64,000 bases of DNA, from assembly GCA_013339895.1 (NCBI GenBank), contig JABACO010000001.1, positions 19,716,367 to 19,780,366 on the forward strand. Direction: 5' to 3'. Numbering within the stretch: position 1 is the first letter of the stretch; each line of letters starts with the position of its first letter. This stretch comes from Ephydatia muelleri. Taxonomy: Eukaryota > Porifera > Demospongiae > Spongillida > Spongillidae. The notes beneath the pieces were generated by a model, which saw only the letters and a program-made list of their open reading frames with translations, ran no database searches and had not been told where the DNA came from. The position numbers and the translations under genes were made by a program. Positions 23,214 to 34,904 of this stretch are shown here, piece by piece.

Positions 23214-23596
23214 TACAATAATTGATATTTGTTTTGATGTGGTGGATTCTGGTATGCAGAAACCATTTGCCACCATTACCACAACTGATACAAGAGTGAG
23301 TTAAATGAAGCTGTAGTGATCACAGTGTTTGAAGCAGTATGTGGGTCTTGTGGCCACCAGTACGGAGTTGGTACTGTGTAAATGAATCATTTGTTATGCT
23401 AGCATAACAAATGATTCATTTACACAGTACCAACTCCGTACTGGTGGCCACAAGACCCACATACTGCTTCAAACACTGTGATTACTATAGCTTCATTCAA
23501 CTCGCTTCAATCTCTTGTATCCGTTGTGGTAATGGTGGCATATTGTTTCTGCATACCAGAATCAACCACATCAAAACGAATATCAATTATTGTATG
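23214..23596. mobile_element. long palindrome, about 190-bp arms
   Basis: The centre lies at 23400/23401 with no loop. At least 70 bp on each side are a perfect inverted match (GTGGGTCTTGTGGCCACCAG and its complement), and imperfect arms extend to ACAATAATTGATATT at both ends. The copy-B equivalent is damaged: its left arm ends at about 43957, a 3.5-kb element follows, and remnants of the right arm continue from 47461. Confidence 0.85.
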
Positions 23597-24107
23597 TGCA
23601 TGCACTAGTGAGGTGTTAGATGTAGAGTGCATGTCCCTTGTTCTAGCACCAGTCAGACTTGTATTGACTGGCTTGGGTGGCTAAACCATGCAGTTTGTGT
23701 CCAGGTTATACTGGTTTTCCTCTCAACATTATACATAACCCAGTGTGTATGTGCAATTGGATCATATTTGTACTTTTAAGTATATATATTTTACACATAG
23801 TTGTACACTAAACATGAGCTGTCAGATTTGCATTTTAGCTAATTATTATTTCATTCATTAAGTATAGAAAAGTACTGTACACTCACAAAGTTGTGATTTG
23901 GTCCTGTTATGGAAAGCAATGGCCACTAAATCATCAATTACTTTGATATCATGATCAAACCTATAGCCCATATAAAAAGTCTTAAATATCACATTCAAGC
24001 TCTTTGTAGCATGGAGGATGCAAGTTATGCCCCCACTATGAAACCACCAACCATGGGAGGCTCCAAATATTGATCACTTTGATCCATTAGCTGAACCACA
24101 AACACCA

Positions 24108-24705
24108 TCAATGACGGATCAATGTGGCCCACAACCCCTTGCTGCTAGTACTAAACACCTTGAGGCTGTACCCTACATTGATAGCACATGCAAGCAGAAC
24201 ATACGCCACATCCACCATAATCCACAGCAGGCCCCTCCACATAAAGACATCCTCTGAGAGGCTTAAACATATAATCAGGATGATTTGCATATGAAGGCAA
24301 CATTGCTCAATTTGGTATTGTTTTGATGCCGATGGAGTCCATGTAATAATTAGTTTATTGTAATTGCTAGCAAAATGCGCACGGCGATGAAGATGCATGG
24401 ATGGACGACTGTGAAGGCCGTAATATCTAAGTACTAGATAATCGTTTACGCTGAGAGGGAGGACGAGGTTTTCCCCACTACTCATGTACCTGTATGATGC
24501 AGTCCCGTGTTCATTCATGGACACCCTCAATTGTATCGGATGAAGAGTGCATTATACAAGGTGTCCACATGTTCTCACAGCGGCAGATCCACAGAGATGC
24601 TTTGTGAAGTTGTGATCTATACCCCAGGAAAGTGATACTTACAGCACGCAATTGCCCGCATGTGATAAAAGCTATAATGCCATCTATGCAAAGTGGTGCC
24701 GTCAA
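24108..24705 (-). other. unrecognised conserved frame, copy A
   Basis: Two overlapping frames encode the peptide that is one 113-aa frame in copy B (48988-49329; CENMWTPCIMHSSSD, LVLPLxVNDYLVLRYYGLHS). In copy A a 4-5-bp insertion (AATTG near 24530) shifts the frame. I recognise no domain. Good conservation may simply reflect the recent duplication, so coding status is unproven. Confidence 0.3.
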
Positions 24706-25744
24706 TTGCCATCATATCATGTGAGTCATAGTTCTACTGTGTGACTGTTCCAACAGTTCCTCAGGGGACTTAAGGTCGGGTGCACAGTTTTTTTCACGCG
24801 CGTAAATTGCTTTGTGCATGGGCTGAGTTATTGTTTTGTCGCAAGTATACTTCAAAACAGCACAGATGATACACCATTGGAATCGTCTTTGAACAAGAAA
24901 TTAGAATTACTATTTAGTAACACAAGGATGACCTTATTTCAAACGATACGGCTCGCTGAGGTAGATCAATTTTAAAAACAAATTTGTCGAAAGGCGGAAG
25001 GATAGCCGGGGGCGTCTGTTGCCGTTGTTGGTACTGAAATGTTGGTGGAGGTATGAAAGAACCGAATTTGAGGCCTGCTTGTGGAAGAGCATTCCTAGAA
25101 GGACGATAGCCCCGACAACATGGATTTCTAATGGCGGCCACTACCTAATTACCGTATTCACGACGTTACTTCCAACGAGTGAAGAATGATAATGGAAAGC
25201 AGGGTTCATAACCTGTTAGCACTGTGTGGGGATTCAAACTATATCACTTACTATCGAAAAAGCAGGGGGTTAGTTTTCCGCCTTTGAGACTTTCACAGTG
25301 AGTCCATCTATGCGGCCATTTCATGTTTTCAAGACAGCCGATTTCATTTTGGCGGGAGCGGGAATACAATACGTCTGGCAGTGAACTGAACTCTCCGTTG
25401 TCATCACAGGTAATAGGGCAGTCAAATGTCGCGAATGTAATCCAGCCGTACTTACTTCTAATCGGGAAGCTCGAATCGCGAGACACGATGAGGTAGCTGA
25501 TGCTGGCAAATTGCTAACTAAAGTATTTTTTTATCTATGTACAGTTTGAAGCTGATGCGTGGTGCTAGTATGTGAGCGCGTGGCTCACCAGAAGTAGCTA
25601 AGTGCTTCTTAGCACTCCAGAACAAATTAAGACGGTGATTTACAAGAAGCTTTCGGACATCCATCGACGTCTGTACTTTGGAAAACATATTGATAGTATT
25701 AATTTTGTAAGTAATAATGCCTTTTCGCTTTCATTTTGTGAGCA

Positions 25745-28575
25745 GCAGAATCAACAACATAGGAAATACCAATGGTATTATTATTGTACTGATAGCAATG
25801 TCAGGAAAACACTCTGGACCACTCTCCCAGTGTCCCTGAAGCTTTGTGTATTGGCAACCAGTCATGTTGCCATGACGGCTTTGTCTAGGTAGCTTAGAAT
25901 CTTTCCATTATGTAAGGACGGGGACCCAAAGAGCGTATAAACACCTCCCAGTATCAAATTAGGGGCAGCTCATGAACACAGGTACAATGTGACCTAGTTC
26001 CAACCAACAGCCTCCATGTCCAGGACGGGTTTTGGGTTGTACTAATGTGATGCTGATTGTAAGCTAAGACAGGGCACTAACCGTTTAATGCCGAGAAAAG
26101 CATACATGTATCTGCATCAAAGATGTGTTTACCGTAACCAAAGACTTCTTCCAGACCCTTTGAAACATTACACCAATTAGAAGTTATTCACGTTCACGGC
26201 TTCAGTTCATATTGTCCTTCTTGCTACCTAACATTCCTCTGTTGCCTCATTTAGTTGAACTTGGACAACGCTACTGTAGCTAAACAAACAATATTTCGGC
26301 GTTAATCTGTTAAACGTGTGCATGAACCAATGGTATTGTTATTCTATTGATAGCAATGTCAGGAAAACACTCTGAATCACTCTCCCAATGTCCCTGAAGC
26401 TTTGTGTATTAGTACCAGTCTTGTGGCCATGACGCGCGCGCGACGGCTTTGTCTATGTAACTTAGAACCTTCCAAAGACCTTATAAACACCACCCTGTAT
26501 CAAAGTAGGGGCAGCTCATGAACACAGGTAAAATGTGACCTAGCTCCAACCAACAGTCTCCCTGTCCAGGACGGGTTTTTGGGTTGTACTATCTATCGAT
26601 TCGAAAAATGCGTTAGCTTCTGGGGCGGAGCCCCAGACCCCGCTGGGGGAGCTTACAGCGCTCCCCCACACCCCCTAGCTGCTGCTTTGTTTTGGCTCTT
26701 AACTATTGAAGTACAGAGGCTAGGGGCGCTAATACATTGTCCTGCCCCCGGGCGCTGATCACCCTCGCGCCGCCACTGCAATGTGACCTAGTTCCAACCA
26801 ACTACCTCCATGTCCATGACGGGTTTTGGGTTGTATTGATGTGATACTGATTGTAAGCTAAGACAGGGCAATAACCGTTTAATGCCGAGAAAAGCATATC
26901 TGCATCAAAGATGTGTTTACCGTAACCAAAGACTTCTTCCAGACCCTTTGAAACATTACACCTATTAGAAGTTATTCACGTTCACGGTTTCAGTTCCTAT
27001 TGTCCAACTAGCTACCTAACATTCCTCTGTTGCCTCATTTAGTTGAACTTGGACAACTGTACTGTAGCTAAAAAAAAAACAATATTTCGGCGTTAATCTG
27101 TTAAACGTGTGCATGAACATAGGGCATACCAATGGTTTTGTTATTCTATTGATAGCAATGTCAGGAAAACACTCTGAATCACTCTCCCAATGTCCCAATG
27201 TCCCTGAAGCTTTGTGTATTAGTACCAGTCTTGTGGCCATGACGGCTTTGTCTATGTAACTTAGAACCTTCCAAAAGACCTTATAAACACCACCCTGTAT
27301 CAAAGTAGGGGCAGCTCATGAACACAGGTAAAATGTGACCTAGCTCTAACCAACAGTCTCCATGTCCAGGACGGGTTTTGGGTTGTACTGATGTCATGCT
27401 GACTGTAAACTAAGACAGGGCATGAAACGTGTGCATGAACATAGGGCATACCTATGATATTGTTATTGTATTAATAGCAATGTCAGGAAAACACTCTCCC
27501 AGTGTCCCTGAAGCTTTGTGTATTAGTCATGTTGCCATGGTGGCTTTGTCTAGGTAGCTTAGAATCTTTCCATTATGTAAGGACGGGGACCCAAAGAGCT
27601 TATAAACACCTCCCTGTATCAAATTAGGGGCAGCTCATGAACACAGGTACAATGTGACCTAGTTCCAACCAACAGCCTCCATGTCCAGGACGGGTTTTGG
27701 GTTGTGCTGATGTGATGCTGATTGTAAGCTATAGAACAGGGCACTAACCGTTTAATGCCGAGAAAAGCATACATGTATTTGCATCAAAAATGTGTTTACC
27801 GTAACCAAAGACTTCTTCCAGACCCTTTGAAACATTACACCAATTAGAAGTTATTCACGTTCACGGCTTCAGTTCATATTGTCCTACTTGCTACCTAACA
27901 TTCCTCTGTTGCCTCATTTAGTTGAACTTGGACAACGCTACTGTAGCTAAACAAACAATATTTCGGCGTTAATCTGTTAAACGTGGGCATGAACATAGGG
28001 CATACCAATGGTATTGTTATTCTATTGATAGCAATGTCAGGAAAACACTCCGAATCACTCTCCCAATGTCCCTGAAGCTTTGTGTATTAGTACCAGTCTT
28101 GTGGCCATGGCGGCTTTGTCTATGTAACTTAGAACCTTCCAAAGACCTTATAAACACCATGCACCCTGTATCAAAGTAGGGGCAGCTCATGAACACAGGT
28201 ACAATGTGACCTAGCTCCAACCAACAGCCTCCATGTCCAGGACGGTACTGATGTCATGCTGACTGTAAGCTAAGACAGGCATGAAACGTGTGCATGAACA
28301 TAGGGCATACCAATGGTATTGTTATTGTATTGATAGCAATGTCAGGAAAACACTCTGGACCACTCTCCCAGTGTCCCTGAAGCTTTGTGTATTGGCACCA
28401 GTCATGTTGCCATGACGGCTTTGTCTAGGTAGCTTAGAATCTTTCCATTAAGTAAGGACGGGGACCCAAAGAGCTTATAAACACCTCCCTGTATCAAATT
28501 AGGGACAGCTCATGAACACATGACCTAGTTTCAACCAACAGCCTCCATGTCCAGGACGGGTTTGGGTTGTACTGA
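25745..28575. repeat. higher-order tandem repeat, copy A
   Basis: The unit starting ACCAATGGTATTGTTATTST...GATAGCAATGTCAGGAAAAC begins at about 25770, 26330, 27128, 27450, 28003 and 28309. Long units (about 555 bp, including GTTTAATGCCGAGAAAAGC) alternate with short units (about 305-320 bp) that lack this part and end CAGGGCATGAAACGTGTGCA. One long unit holds a GGGGCGGAGCCCC repeat at 26612-26785. Confidence 0.9.
26612..26785. repeat. GGGGCGGAGCCCC-type repeat (copy 3)
   Basis: It begins TTCTGGGGCGGAGCCCCAGA and has the GGGGGAGC...GCTCCCCC stem, ending CGCGCCGCCACTG. It is inserted in one satellite unit and absent from the other units. Confidence 0.7.
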
Positions 28576-28824
28576 TGTCATAGGGCATATGAATATGGTG
28601 CCGAAGACACATTGTGAAAGTGCGTAGGTGCGATTTGACGACGTAGGCACCTTTGGCGCCCCCCTGCTCCCTCCCCAACCCCAAGGAGTGTATATGGCGC
28701 CGAAGGAAGGTGTCGGACGAGTGCGATTTGACAAGTTGGGTACCTTCAGCGCCACCCTAAACGCTAAGGACATTCGACCCGCTAATATACAAGTAGGGTA
28801 GATTATAAGTAATTTCGCCAGGGG

Positions 28825-29182
28825 GGGAGTGTTCGCCACTCTTAACTTCAAACGCGGCGCTAGGGCTTACCTGACGTTTCTATATCGCAGCAAAATATGG
28901 AAATATTAGTACATGGAGTCTGTGTTTACGGCCCACAATTGAAGTTCTATCATAATAATATCAAAAACTAAGCTACCTCAATTTTCGGCAAACGTGGTGC
29001 GGTAAACAACGCGCAATTGGAAGTGAGTTTAGGTGGTGCAAGTCGCTGTCCGTAAGGTACGAAGTCATGATCCGTTTAAAATCTTGCTATTAGAGAAGAG
29101 GGGTGATTTCTGGACAATACATGTAGTTCTATTTGTTATAAAACTTACTAGCTTGGGATTAGGGTAGGTGGCGGACACTAGC
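28825..29182. mobile_element. MITE with GTGTTCGCCA ends, copy A
   Basis: It starts GGAGTGTTCGCCACTC and ends GGGTAGGTGGCGGACACT. The copy-B equivalent is 53445-53818, where the ends are better inverted repeats (GTGTTCGCCACCC / GGGTGGCGGACAC). Inside, 28911-29031 is inverted relative to copy B. A second MITE of this end type follows at about 29324-29700. Confidence 0.65.
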
Positions 29183-29720
29183 TCCAATCGCTCTTAAGCA
29201 GTAGTCGCCAGGGGTGGCGACTACTCAAACTTTCTGAAATGAAGTGAGAAAAGCTACCATTAGGCTTCTAAATGTTTGCTATATCGATTATGTGTAAGTA
29301 CTGCAAATTGTTCATGTTAGAAAGGAGTGTTCGCAATGGGGGCGGGGCCTTCTATCCCATACACACCTAATGGAATGTGCATTTATATATTTTTTTCTGA
29401 CACTTCATGCATCAAATGGTTTCCTTTTGTTTCTGGCCTTCTAATTAAACTCAGTTCAGATGCTTGAGCCAATTAACTTGAGCCCTTGAATCTGTACGTT
29501 TTAACCAACTGCAAGCCACGGATGTACAAATGGAAGCCGTTCTATCAAAAAAAATACTAAGCATTCGCAAAGAAACACTCCCAGGGTGTTTAAAGGGCTA
29601 CAGTGTACAAGCTTACTTGTTTTAGCAACGTCCTACGTAAAAACTACTTTTGTTACACTTCGCAACAACGAAATACAGGGAGGGGGCTAACACTCCAAAT
29701 AGACGTGGCGAAAGCCCAAC

Positions 29721-31614
29721 CACGGCTGTATCATTAGGTCACTTAGTTCATAAATAGATTATTACGGTACATCTACCATCACCGTAGCGACCGACCTAGC
29801 AACCGAGTTGCGAATGTATACAGCTTGGCTGCATGAAATAAGACTTAAATAACATTGGAATAGGAGTTATAAAACATCATCTATGGTTGTTCTTATTCTG
29901 ATTCCATGCACGCAGGACCGAATCCCCATCCTGATCCACTGCGCACGTGTTGTAGTGGCCCTGGAGGAATCGCGCGGTTAGACCATTCTAAATAAACTAA
30001 TACTTTTTCGACAACGTGCAGTTTTCCCTGGTGTGTATTTAGTCTATTCGTGTTCCCAACTCAATAAAGAGCAAGGATTCTTTTTGCAGGTGCAATGAGT
30101 TTTTTTTTTGTCAAAGCTGTGAGCAATTAAACGCGGTGTGTTTATAGGCATTCGGTACCGTTTTTTCGTCCATTCAAGCCATGGGTTATGCAAGAGCATG
30201 CAGATTGTTTGTTGAGGCTATGCAGGGTTTGTGGGGGGTTATATGAAATTAACAAGAAGCATGTCTCTCATATACTGTTGTGCTAATTATGCCTCTGACT
30301 TAATGATGGTCTTAGGTATTTATCTTGCCACTGATACCCCTGCCAGTGCGTAAAAAAATGCATTAGCTCATGGTAGGACATACAAAAGTGTGCACAGTAA
30401 TGTTTGATGGTTGGGAGTCACATGGCAACGACATGTGCTGTGTATGTAAACATGGGAAGAGTAAAGAAGGAAGGCCAAGGAAATGCAAGCTCATAGGGAG
30501 ACCTTTAGAAGTTTCTTTGAGGAGACTTGTCAAGCACATGGAGCTCACTGCACCTCCTCCATTTGTGCCATCAATGTTACATCCACCAACCATAGCAGGG
30601 TATATATCTCGGTTGAATGCTGAATGTCCTTTATGTTTGGAAGTACTGAACAGCCCAATGGATCTTGTTACATGTGGGGCAATAGTCTGCTCCAATTGTT
30701 GCTGTACTTGACTAAATCTGCGCCATGAACTACTGTGTACATGTTGCTATGGTGATCACCTAAGAGATACTACCACAGTGCGAGCACCATGTAATCTTGT
30801 TCTGGATGCTCTCAAGTACATTCCTGTTATATGCAGCAAGTGCAAAAATGAGATCCTGCTTTCAGACTACGCAACTGACTTGGGATCTGGTTGTGCATTT
30901 ATGCCTGTTAACAGCATTGTTAGTGAAATTCTCAGCCATCCACCTCTGTCACCTATTGAGTCTCAGTTACAAAAAAATTTAGTCAAATGTTCACTTCTAT
31001 CAAGTCCAACAAAAGGTGAACAGGGTTGTCATACAATGCTGTACGAGACCCTGCTCAGAAATTATTGCTGATGCTCAAAGTACACATGCTTCGTGTGACT
31101 GCTGAAAACATCTCTGCCAGGCCAAATGTGAATAAGAAAAGGAAAAGCAAGTGAACTCCTACCATGGTGTTTTTCAGTTATGCCGTATGCTGTTCCACAA
31201 TGCAATTACCTACATACGCATGGGCTCATCAATGACTTGTATTTCTCATAATATATCTCTGTGAAAAAAAAAACTCATAACATTTGGATTGTTTTATTTC
31301 ATTTCACACTAATTGGACTAGTTCGTTACGTTGTTGCTATATTCAGCAGCTTTGACGCTATAATGAAATGTGTAAAAAGCAGGAACGCGCGTATTTTACA
31401 AACCGGATACATTTATGTTGACATTCTACAAAAGCATGATTACTCATTAAGTTGTTCTTCATGATACCTGCTTTTTTTTTATATTTAAAAGATTAGTAAC
31501 ACCATGACAAAGACGATTTACCCCAATGTATCCAACCCCATTGCTAGGTAAATTCAAAATTACTTTCTCCGGGGCGCGCGCGCACAAAGTTTTCAATGCA
31601 ATGAAACAGCCGTG
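29721..31614. mobile_element. 1.9-kb N-RAG-TP/Chapaev-like element
   Basis: The ends are CACGGCTGTATCATT (left) and AATGAAACAGCCGTG (right), one mismatch in 15. CAAC flanks both sides (29717-29720, 31615-31618). Copy B has the empty site with one CAAC followed by AGGGGTGGCG (about 54348-54362). The element carries a RAG1-N-terminal-type RING gene at 30370-31154. Known N-RAG-TP elements of molluscs encode a protein like the RAG1 N-terminus, and Chapaev elements make 4-bp duplications with CAC ends; the match to that group is an inference from these traits. No DDE transposase core is seen, so this copy looks non-autonomous. Confidence 0.75.
30370..31154 (+). pseudogene. RAG1 N-terminal-type RING/zinc-binding protein
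   Basis: One frame reads through a KGRPRKCKLIGRP-like region (KEGRPRKCKLIGRP), then SLRRLVKHMELTAPPPF, then a RING: CPLCLEVLNSPMDLVTCG, C-SNC, and after one in-frame TGA (30709-30711, where Trp would be expected) LRHELLCTCCYGDHL. A second zinc pair follows (VICSKCKNEILLSDY...GC). This order is that of the RAG1 zinc-dimerisation region and of N-RAG-TP proteins. Near 31040 a frameshift separates the rest, which continues with NAVRDPAQKLLLMLKVH and a basic KKRKSK tail ending at 31154. An upstream piece (MGYARACRLFVEAMQGLWGV, 30181-30240) is probably part of the same protein, split off by stops. RING domains are usually E3 ligases or dimerisers; the function here is unknown. Confidence 0.7.
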
Positions 31615-31645
31615 CAACAGGGGTGGCGACTATACCTACGCTGAA

Positions 31646-32265
31646 ATACGCTTAATTGGATAAAACGACTGTTTTATTTTGTTTGGAACACTTTTTTGAG
31701 AAACGAAACGATAATAGTGTCGAATAAGGACTGAGAATCTCTTGAAACCAAGTATGTTTGATACACTACCCGTCCTTTTTTTTTTAATAAGTAAGAAAAC
31801 CAATATCGGTACTCGCGGGTGGCGAACACTACTTAATTGACCCTACTCAGAACTTCGTATCTTCGTCAATTAGGCGTCTTCCACATTTTTTCCACCGATC
31901 ACATAGCGATATGGTACAAGAAAGAGTAACACAACTGAAGAACAGTTCACAAGCACAGAGACTGAGTCTAATAAACAAAATTAGTGTGCGCGCGCCATGC
32001 ATGACATCATCATTAACGCGCGCGCGCGCCGTAACATTATTGGACCCGTCTGGTCTGAGAGACTGCCACGGAAAAAAAGCATGCATTTTTTTGTGCTTTT
32101 TTTTAAAGCTTGGCCAAAGTACTACTCATTGTATTGTTTTAATATTTCTCGCCCCCCGCGATTCTGCGAAAATAAAGGATCTTTTTGAGCTTTAATCGCA
32201 TCCGTTCTCGATTGCGGCGAAAAATGGGTGTGGTTTCAACGTGACGTCAGAAAAGGAACGCACAA
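31646..32265. other. unique spacer between duplication copies
   Basis: It holds a GGGTGGCGAACACT motif near 31818 (same end type as the MITEs at 28.8 and 53.4 kb) and a CGCGCGCG-rich stretch near 32015. No gene is seen before the THAP frame. Confidence 0.4.
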
Positions 32266-32269
32266 ATGA

Positions 32270-34115
32270 TGTGTGGCTGCTGGTTGTTCCAATACTCCCA
32301 GCGATCGTGTAAGCCTATTTAAGTTTCCAAGCGATGCTACCCTAAGGCGACAGTGGGAAAAGCAAGCTCAGCGAACTCGAGCTCAGTGGAAGGCAACCGA
32401 TCACTCGTATCTTTGCAGTGATCATTATAAAGAGGACTGCTTTGAAGTTGATTCAGCCCTTGCGTCACAGTTCGGAATTAAGAAAAGGAAGAGATTGAGG
32501 CCTGGGGTTGTTCCCACTATATTTCATACATAGGCAATCGTCAGAGCTGATGCACGAGGATCAACCGTCGACATCGCAAGCGCTCAAAAGGACAGCAGAT
32601 TCCAACCCAAAGGCTGAGAATACAGTATGCAAACGAAAAAGAGGAGCTGTAGAGAAGAGAGAGAGACACAAGGTGAGGTAGCGATCAGGCCAGTTGAATA
32701 GAATCTTGATTATAAATGTGTACAGATTGTCACGGAACTACTTGTAGTACCAGCTGTGCTTTGAAACACCTGCCTCATATCCCCTGCTGAGGCCCCAGAA
32801 CACTCTCCAGTAGAGTCTCAGTGTCATAACCGATCTGTTTCAGTTGAAACATGCACAAATACTTCTACATTGAAATGGAATGCTAAGACTCAAGTAGTTC
32901 CAAAATCAATTTGTAAAGGTAGGCATTAGTGCTGCATGTTGCTAGATTTACATATGTAACATTTCTAATTCATAACTAGAAGTGCAGGTGGACACCAGAC
33001 CAATTGTTATTGATGTTGGAGTACAGTGTGATTTTCAGTGTTCAGATTTCTCATTATTGGTGGATGCATCTGAACAACATGACATGGGAAACCATTGTTT
33101 ATGTCAACTCCATTGGGAGATTACATTTCAATGTCTGACTCTGAATTTTCAGTTGATCATCATGAAACAGGCAAATCTTCATCAGTGGAATCATATCACC
33201 TTTCACAAGAAAGCCAGAGAGCAGTTTGATGTTAGTAGCTTTGTATCAATGCATTCATAATGGCTGTGCACACATGTGCCATGCATGCATACTGCTCATA
33301 AAAATGCAGCTACTTCTTTTTATAATAATGATGTTTATCAGATCCCAGGAATTACCAACATCAACCAGCACACCTAACAGACAAATGGTCTATTTGGTGT
33401 TTGAGACAGCTCTCCTATCATTATTTTCTTCATGTATGCACTGTTTCCATCCAGCAAAGGTTACAAAGGTAGTAACTGGTTCATTGTTGCGTATAATTCA
33501 GGGAGAGCCAACCATACATTGGAAATATTCCAGCAATATCCTAACCTCTGCTGCAATTCTTTATTCTGGTGCTCTTCCAGCCACTGCTCTGAAGATGTTT
33601 AATATCCTCAATGTTGCAACCATTATTCAAAGAACATTCTTTTGCCATCAGACCCAGTATCTTTAACCATCAGTTGATATTGTTTGGAAACGTAGTCAAG
33701 AATTGCTATTGAAATCGCTGAAAGATAAAGGGGATCCTCTGATACTGGCCGGTGATGGAAGATCAGACAGCCCTGGTCATAGTGCAAAGTATGGGTCATA
33801 TTCTGTGCTAGAATTAACTTGCAACAAGATCATTGACTTTAATCTGGTTCAGGTTAGTACAATTATCATCAGTATGATTTTCACAACAGTTTATTGCAGA
33901 GTAATGAGGTTGGCTGCAGTAACAATATGGAGAAAGAAGGTCTTCAGCATGTTTTGAAATAGTTGGATGAGATGAAACTTCAGGTGGGGATGCTAGGTAC
34001 AGACAGCCACCAACAGATTACAAAGTATATACGAGAGAAACATCCCAATAGTATGCACTATTATGATGTTTGGCATGTAGCTAAAGTATCACTCAATAGA
34101 ACTCAATAATGTTGG
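32270..34115 (+). pseudogene. THAP-domain transposase, Kolobok-like, decayed
   Basis: A THAP zinc finger opens the gene (CVAAGCSN, LFKFPSD, W, CSDHYKEDCF, RLRPGVVPTIF) with the C2CH set complete. The codon before the first Cys is a stop, so the start is lost or lies in an upstream exon. After a frameshift the linker ends RERHK^GTGAGG near 32675. Further exon-like pieces are 32730-32918, 32981-33225 and 33343-33856, the last with ETALLSLFSSC and LAGDGRSDSPGHSAKYGSYS, a block I associate with Kolobok-type transposases. GTTAGT...GCAG removes an intron (33857-33900). The final exon (SNEVGCSNNMEKEGLQH, TDSH, YYDVWHVAK) has a TAG at about 33958. With several shifts and stops it cannot be functional as written. 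Confidence 0.6.
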
Positions 34116-34119
34116 TTTT

Positions 34120-34900
34120 GATTTTCCTTCTAAATCTAAAAAGGGTCCAAGCCATCCCCAACACCAAGCAACCAGTTGTCTGTATGCAATAAATCGAGAT
34201 AATGCCTATCGAAAGAAAGAGAACATGGAGCAGTACATGCAAGAAATATTACTCTTTCTTACTCGTGTATTTCTCTTTCTTCAGTATTACCATAGTGGTA
34301 ACGATTGTTAAAGTAAGCTGCTTGTAGCACCCATACATGTACGTTCAGACAGACAGAGTCAAATCCTTCGTGTTCTGTAATACATGTAATCCTATTGGCA
34401 CTTTCTTCCTTCTTTAACATTACTTGATCAATTACACAGCAGCACACACATTCCCTACTTGCGGGCATAATTGTGCATTGCTCGCACTAGTGTGACATAC
34501 ATCTCCATGTCTAGCTATAATGACAGCACCATTTGATACACTGTGGCAACATAGAAACACTACACCTGCAAAGTTGTTCACAAGGGTCACAAAAGATGAA
34601 TGCATCTCCAGGGCAGAGAGTGATTGAGTATGTCTGACCTCCCATGTGAGGACAAATACATTGAATCAGTAACTTCCAACTGAGTTTTAACTTGGGTCAC
34701 ACTTGTCTGCACAGCATTTAAGAATGACAGAGACACAGAGTCCCCAGGATAGACACATGAAGTTTGCGACTTGCCAATGTGATCCCATGGAAAGGACATT
34801 GTACAGGTACTCTGAGTCACGGTGGCAACAGTACTGACTGAGTATTAACTCTTTCACGGGCAACAGAGCAGCTATATACTAGAACCACTTTTTAAAATCT
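34120..34900. other. no gene recognised
   Basis: The tail of the transposase region passes into unique sequence. Minus-strand frames of 69-77 aa show no domain. Confidence 0.4.
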
Positions 34901-34904
34901 GACA

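Larger units (their letters stand above)
22550..31645. repeat. segmental duplication, copy A
   Basis: This stretch matches 35317-54390 in the same orientation, block by block. The avidin 5' region matches 35317-35600 plus 40553-40690; 22983-23260 matches 43682-43950; 23570-26600 matches 47665-50900; and 27100-29720 matches 51690-54348. The last 25 bp (CAGGGGTGGCGACTATACC) match after 54351. Identity in most blocks looks well above 90%. Differences are mainly whole-element insertions: N-RAG-type element in A; gypsy, 3.5-kb element and TA-flanked element in B. Confidence 0.9.

Noticed and set aside
24914..25509. Minus-strand frames conserved between the duplication copies (KFGSFIPPPTFQYQQ..., SKYGWITFATFDCPIT...)
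   Set aside because: Conservation is expected from the recent duplication; starts are non-ATG and no domain or splice frame supports a gene, although a decayed gene cannot be excluded.
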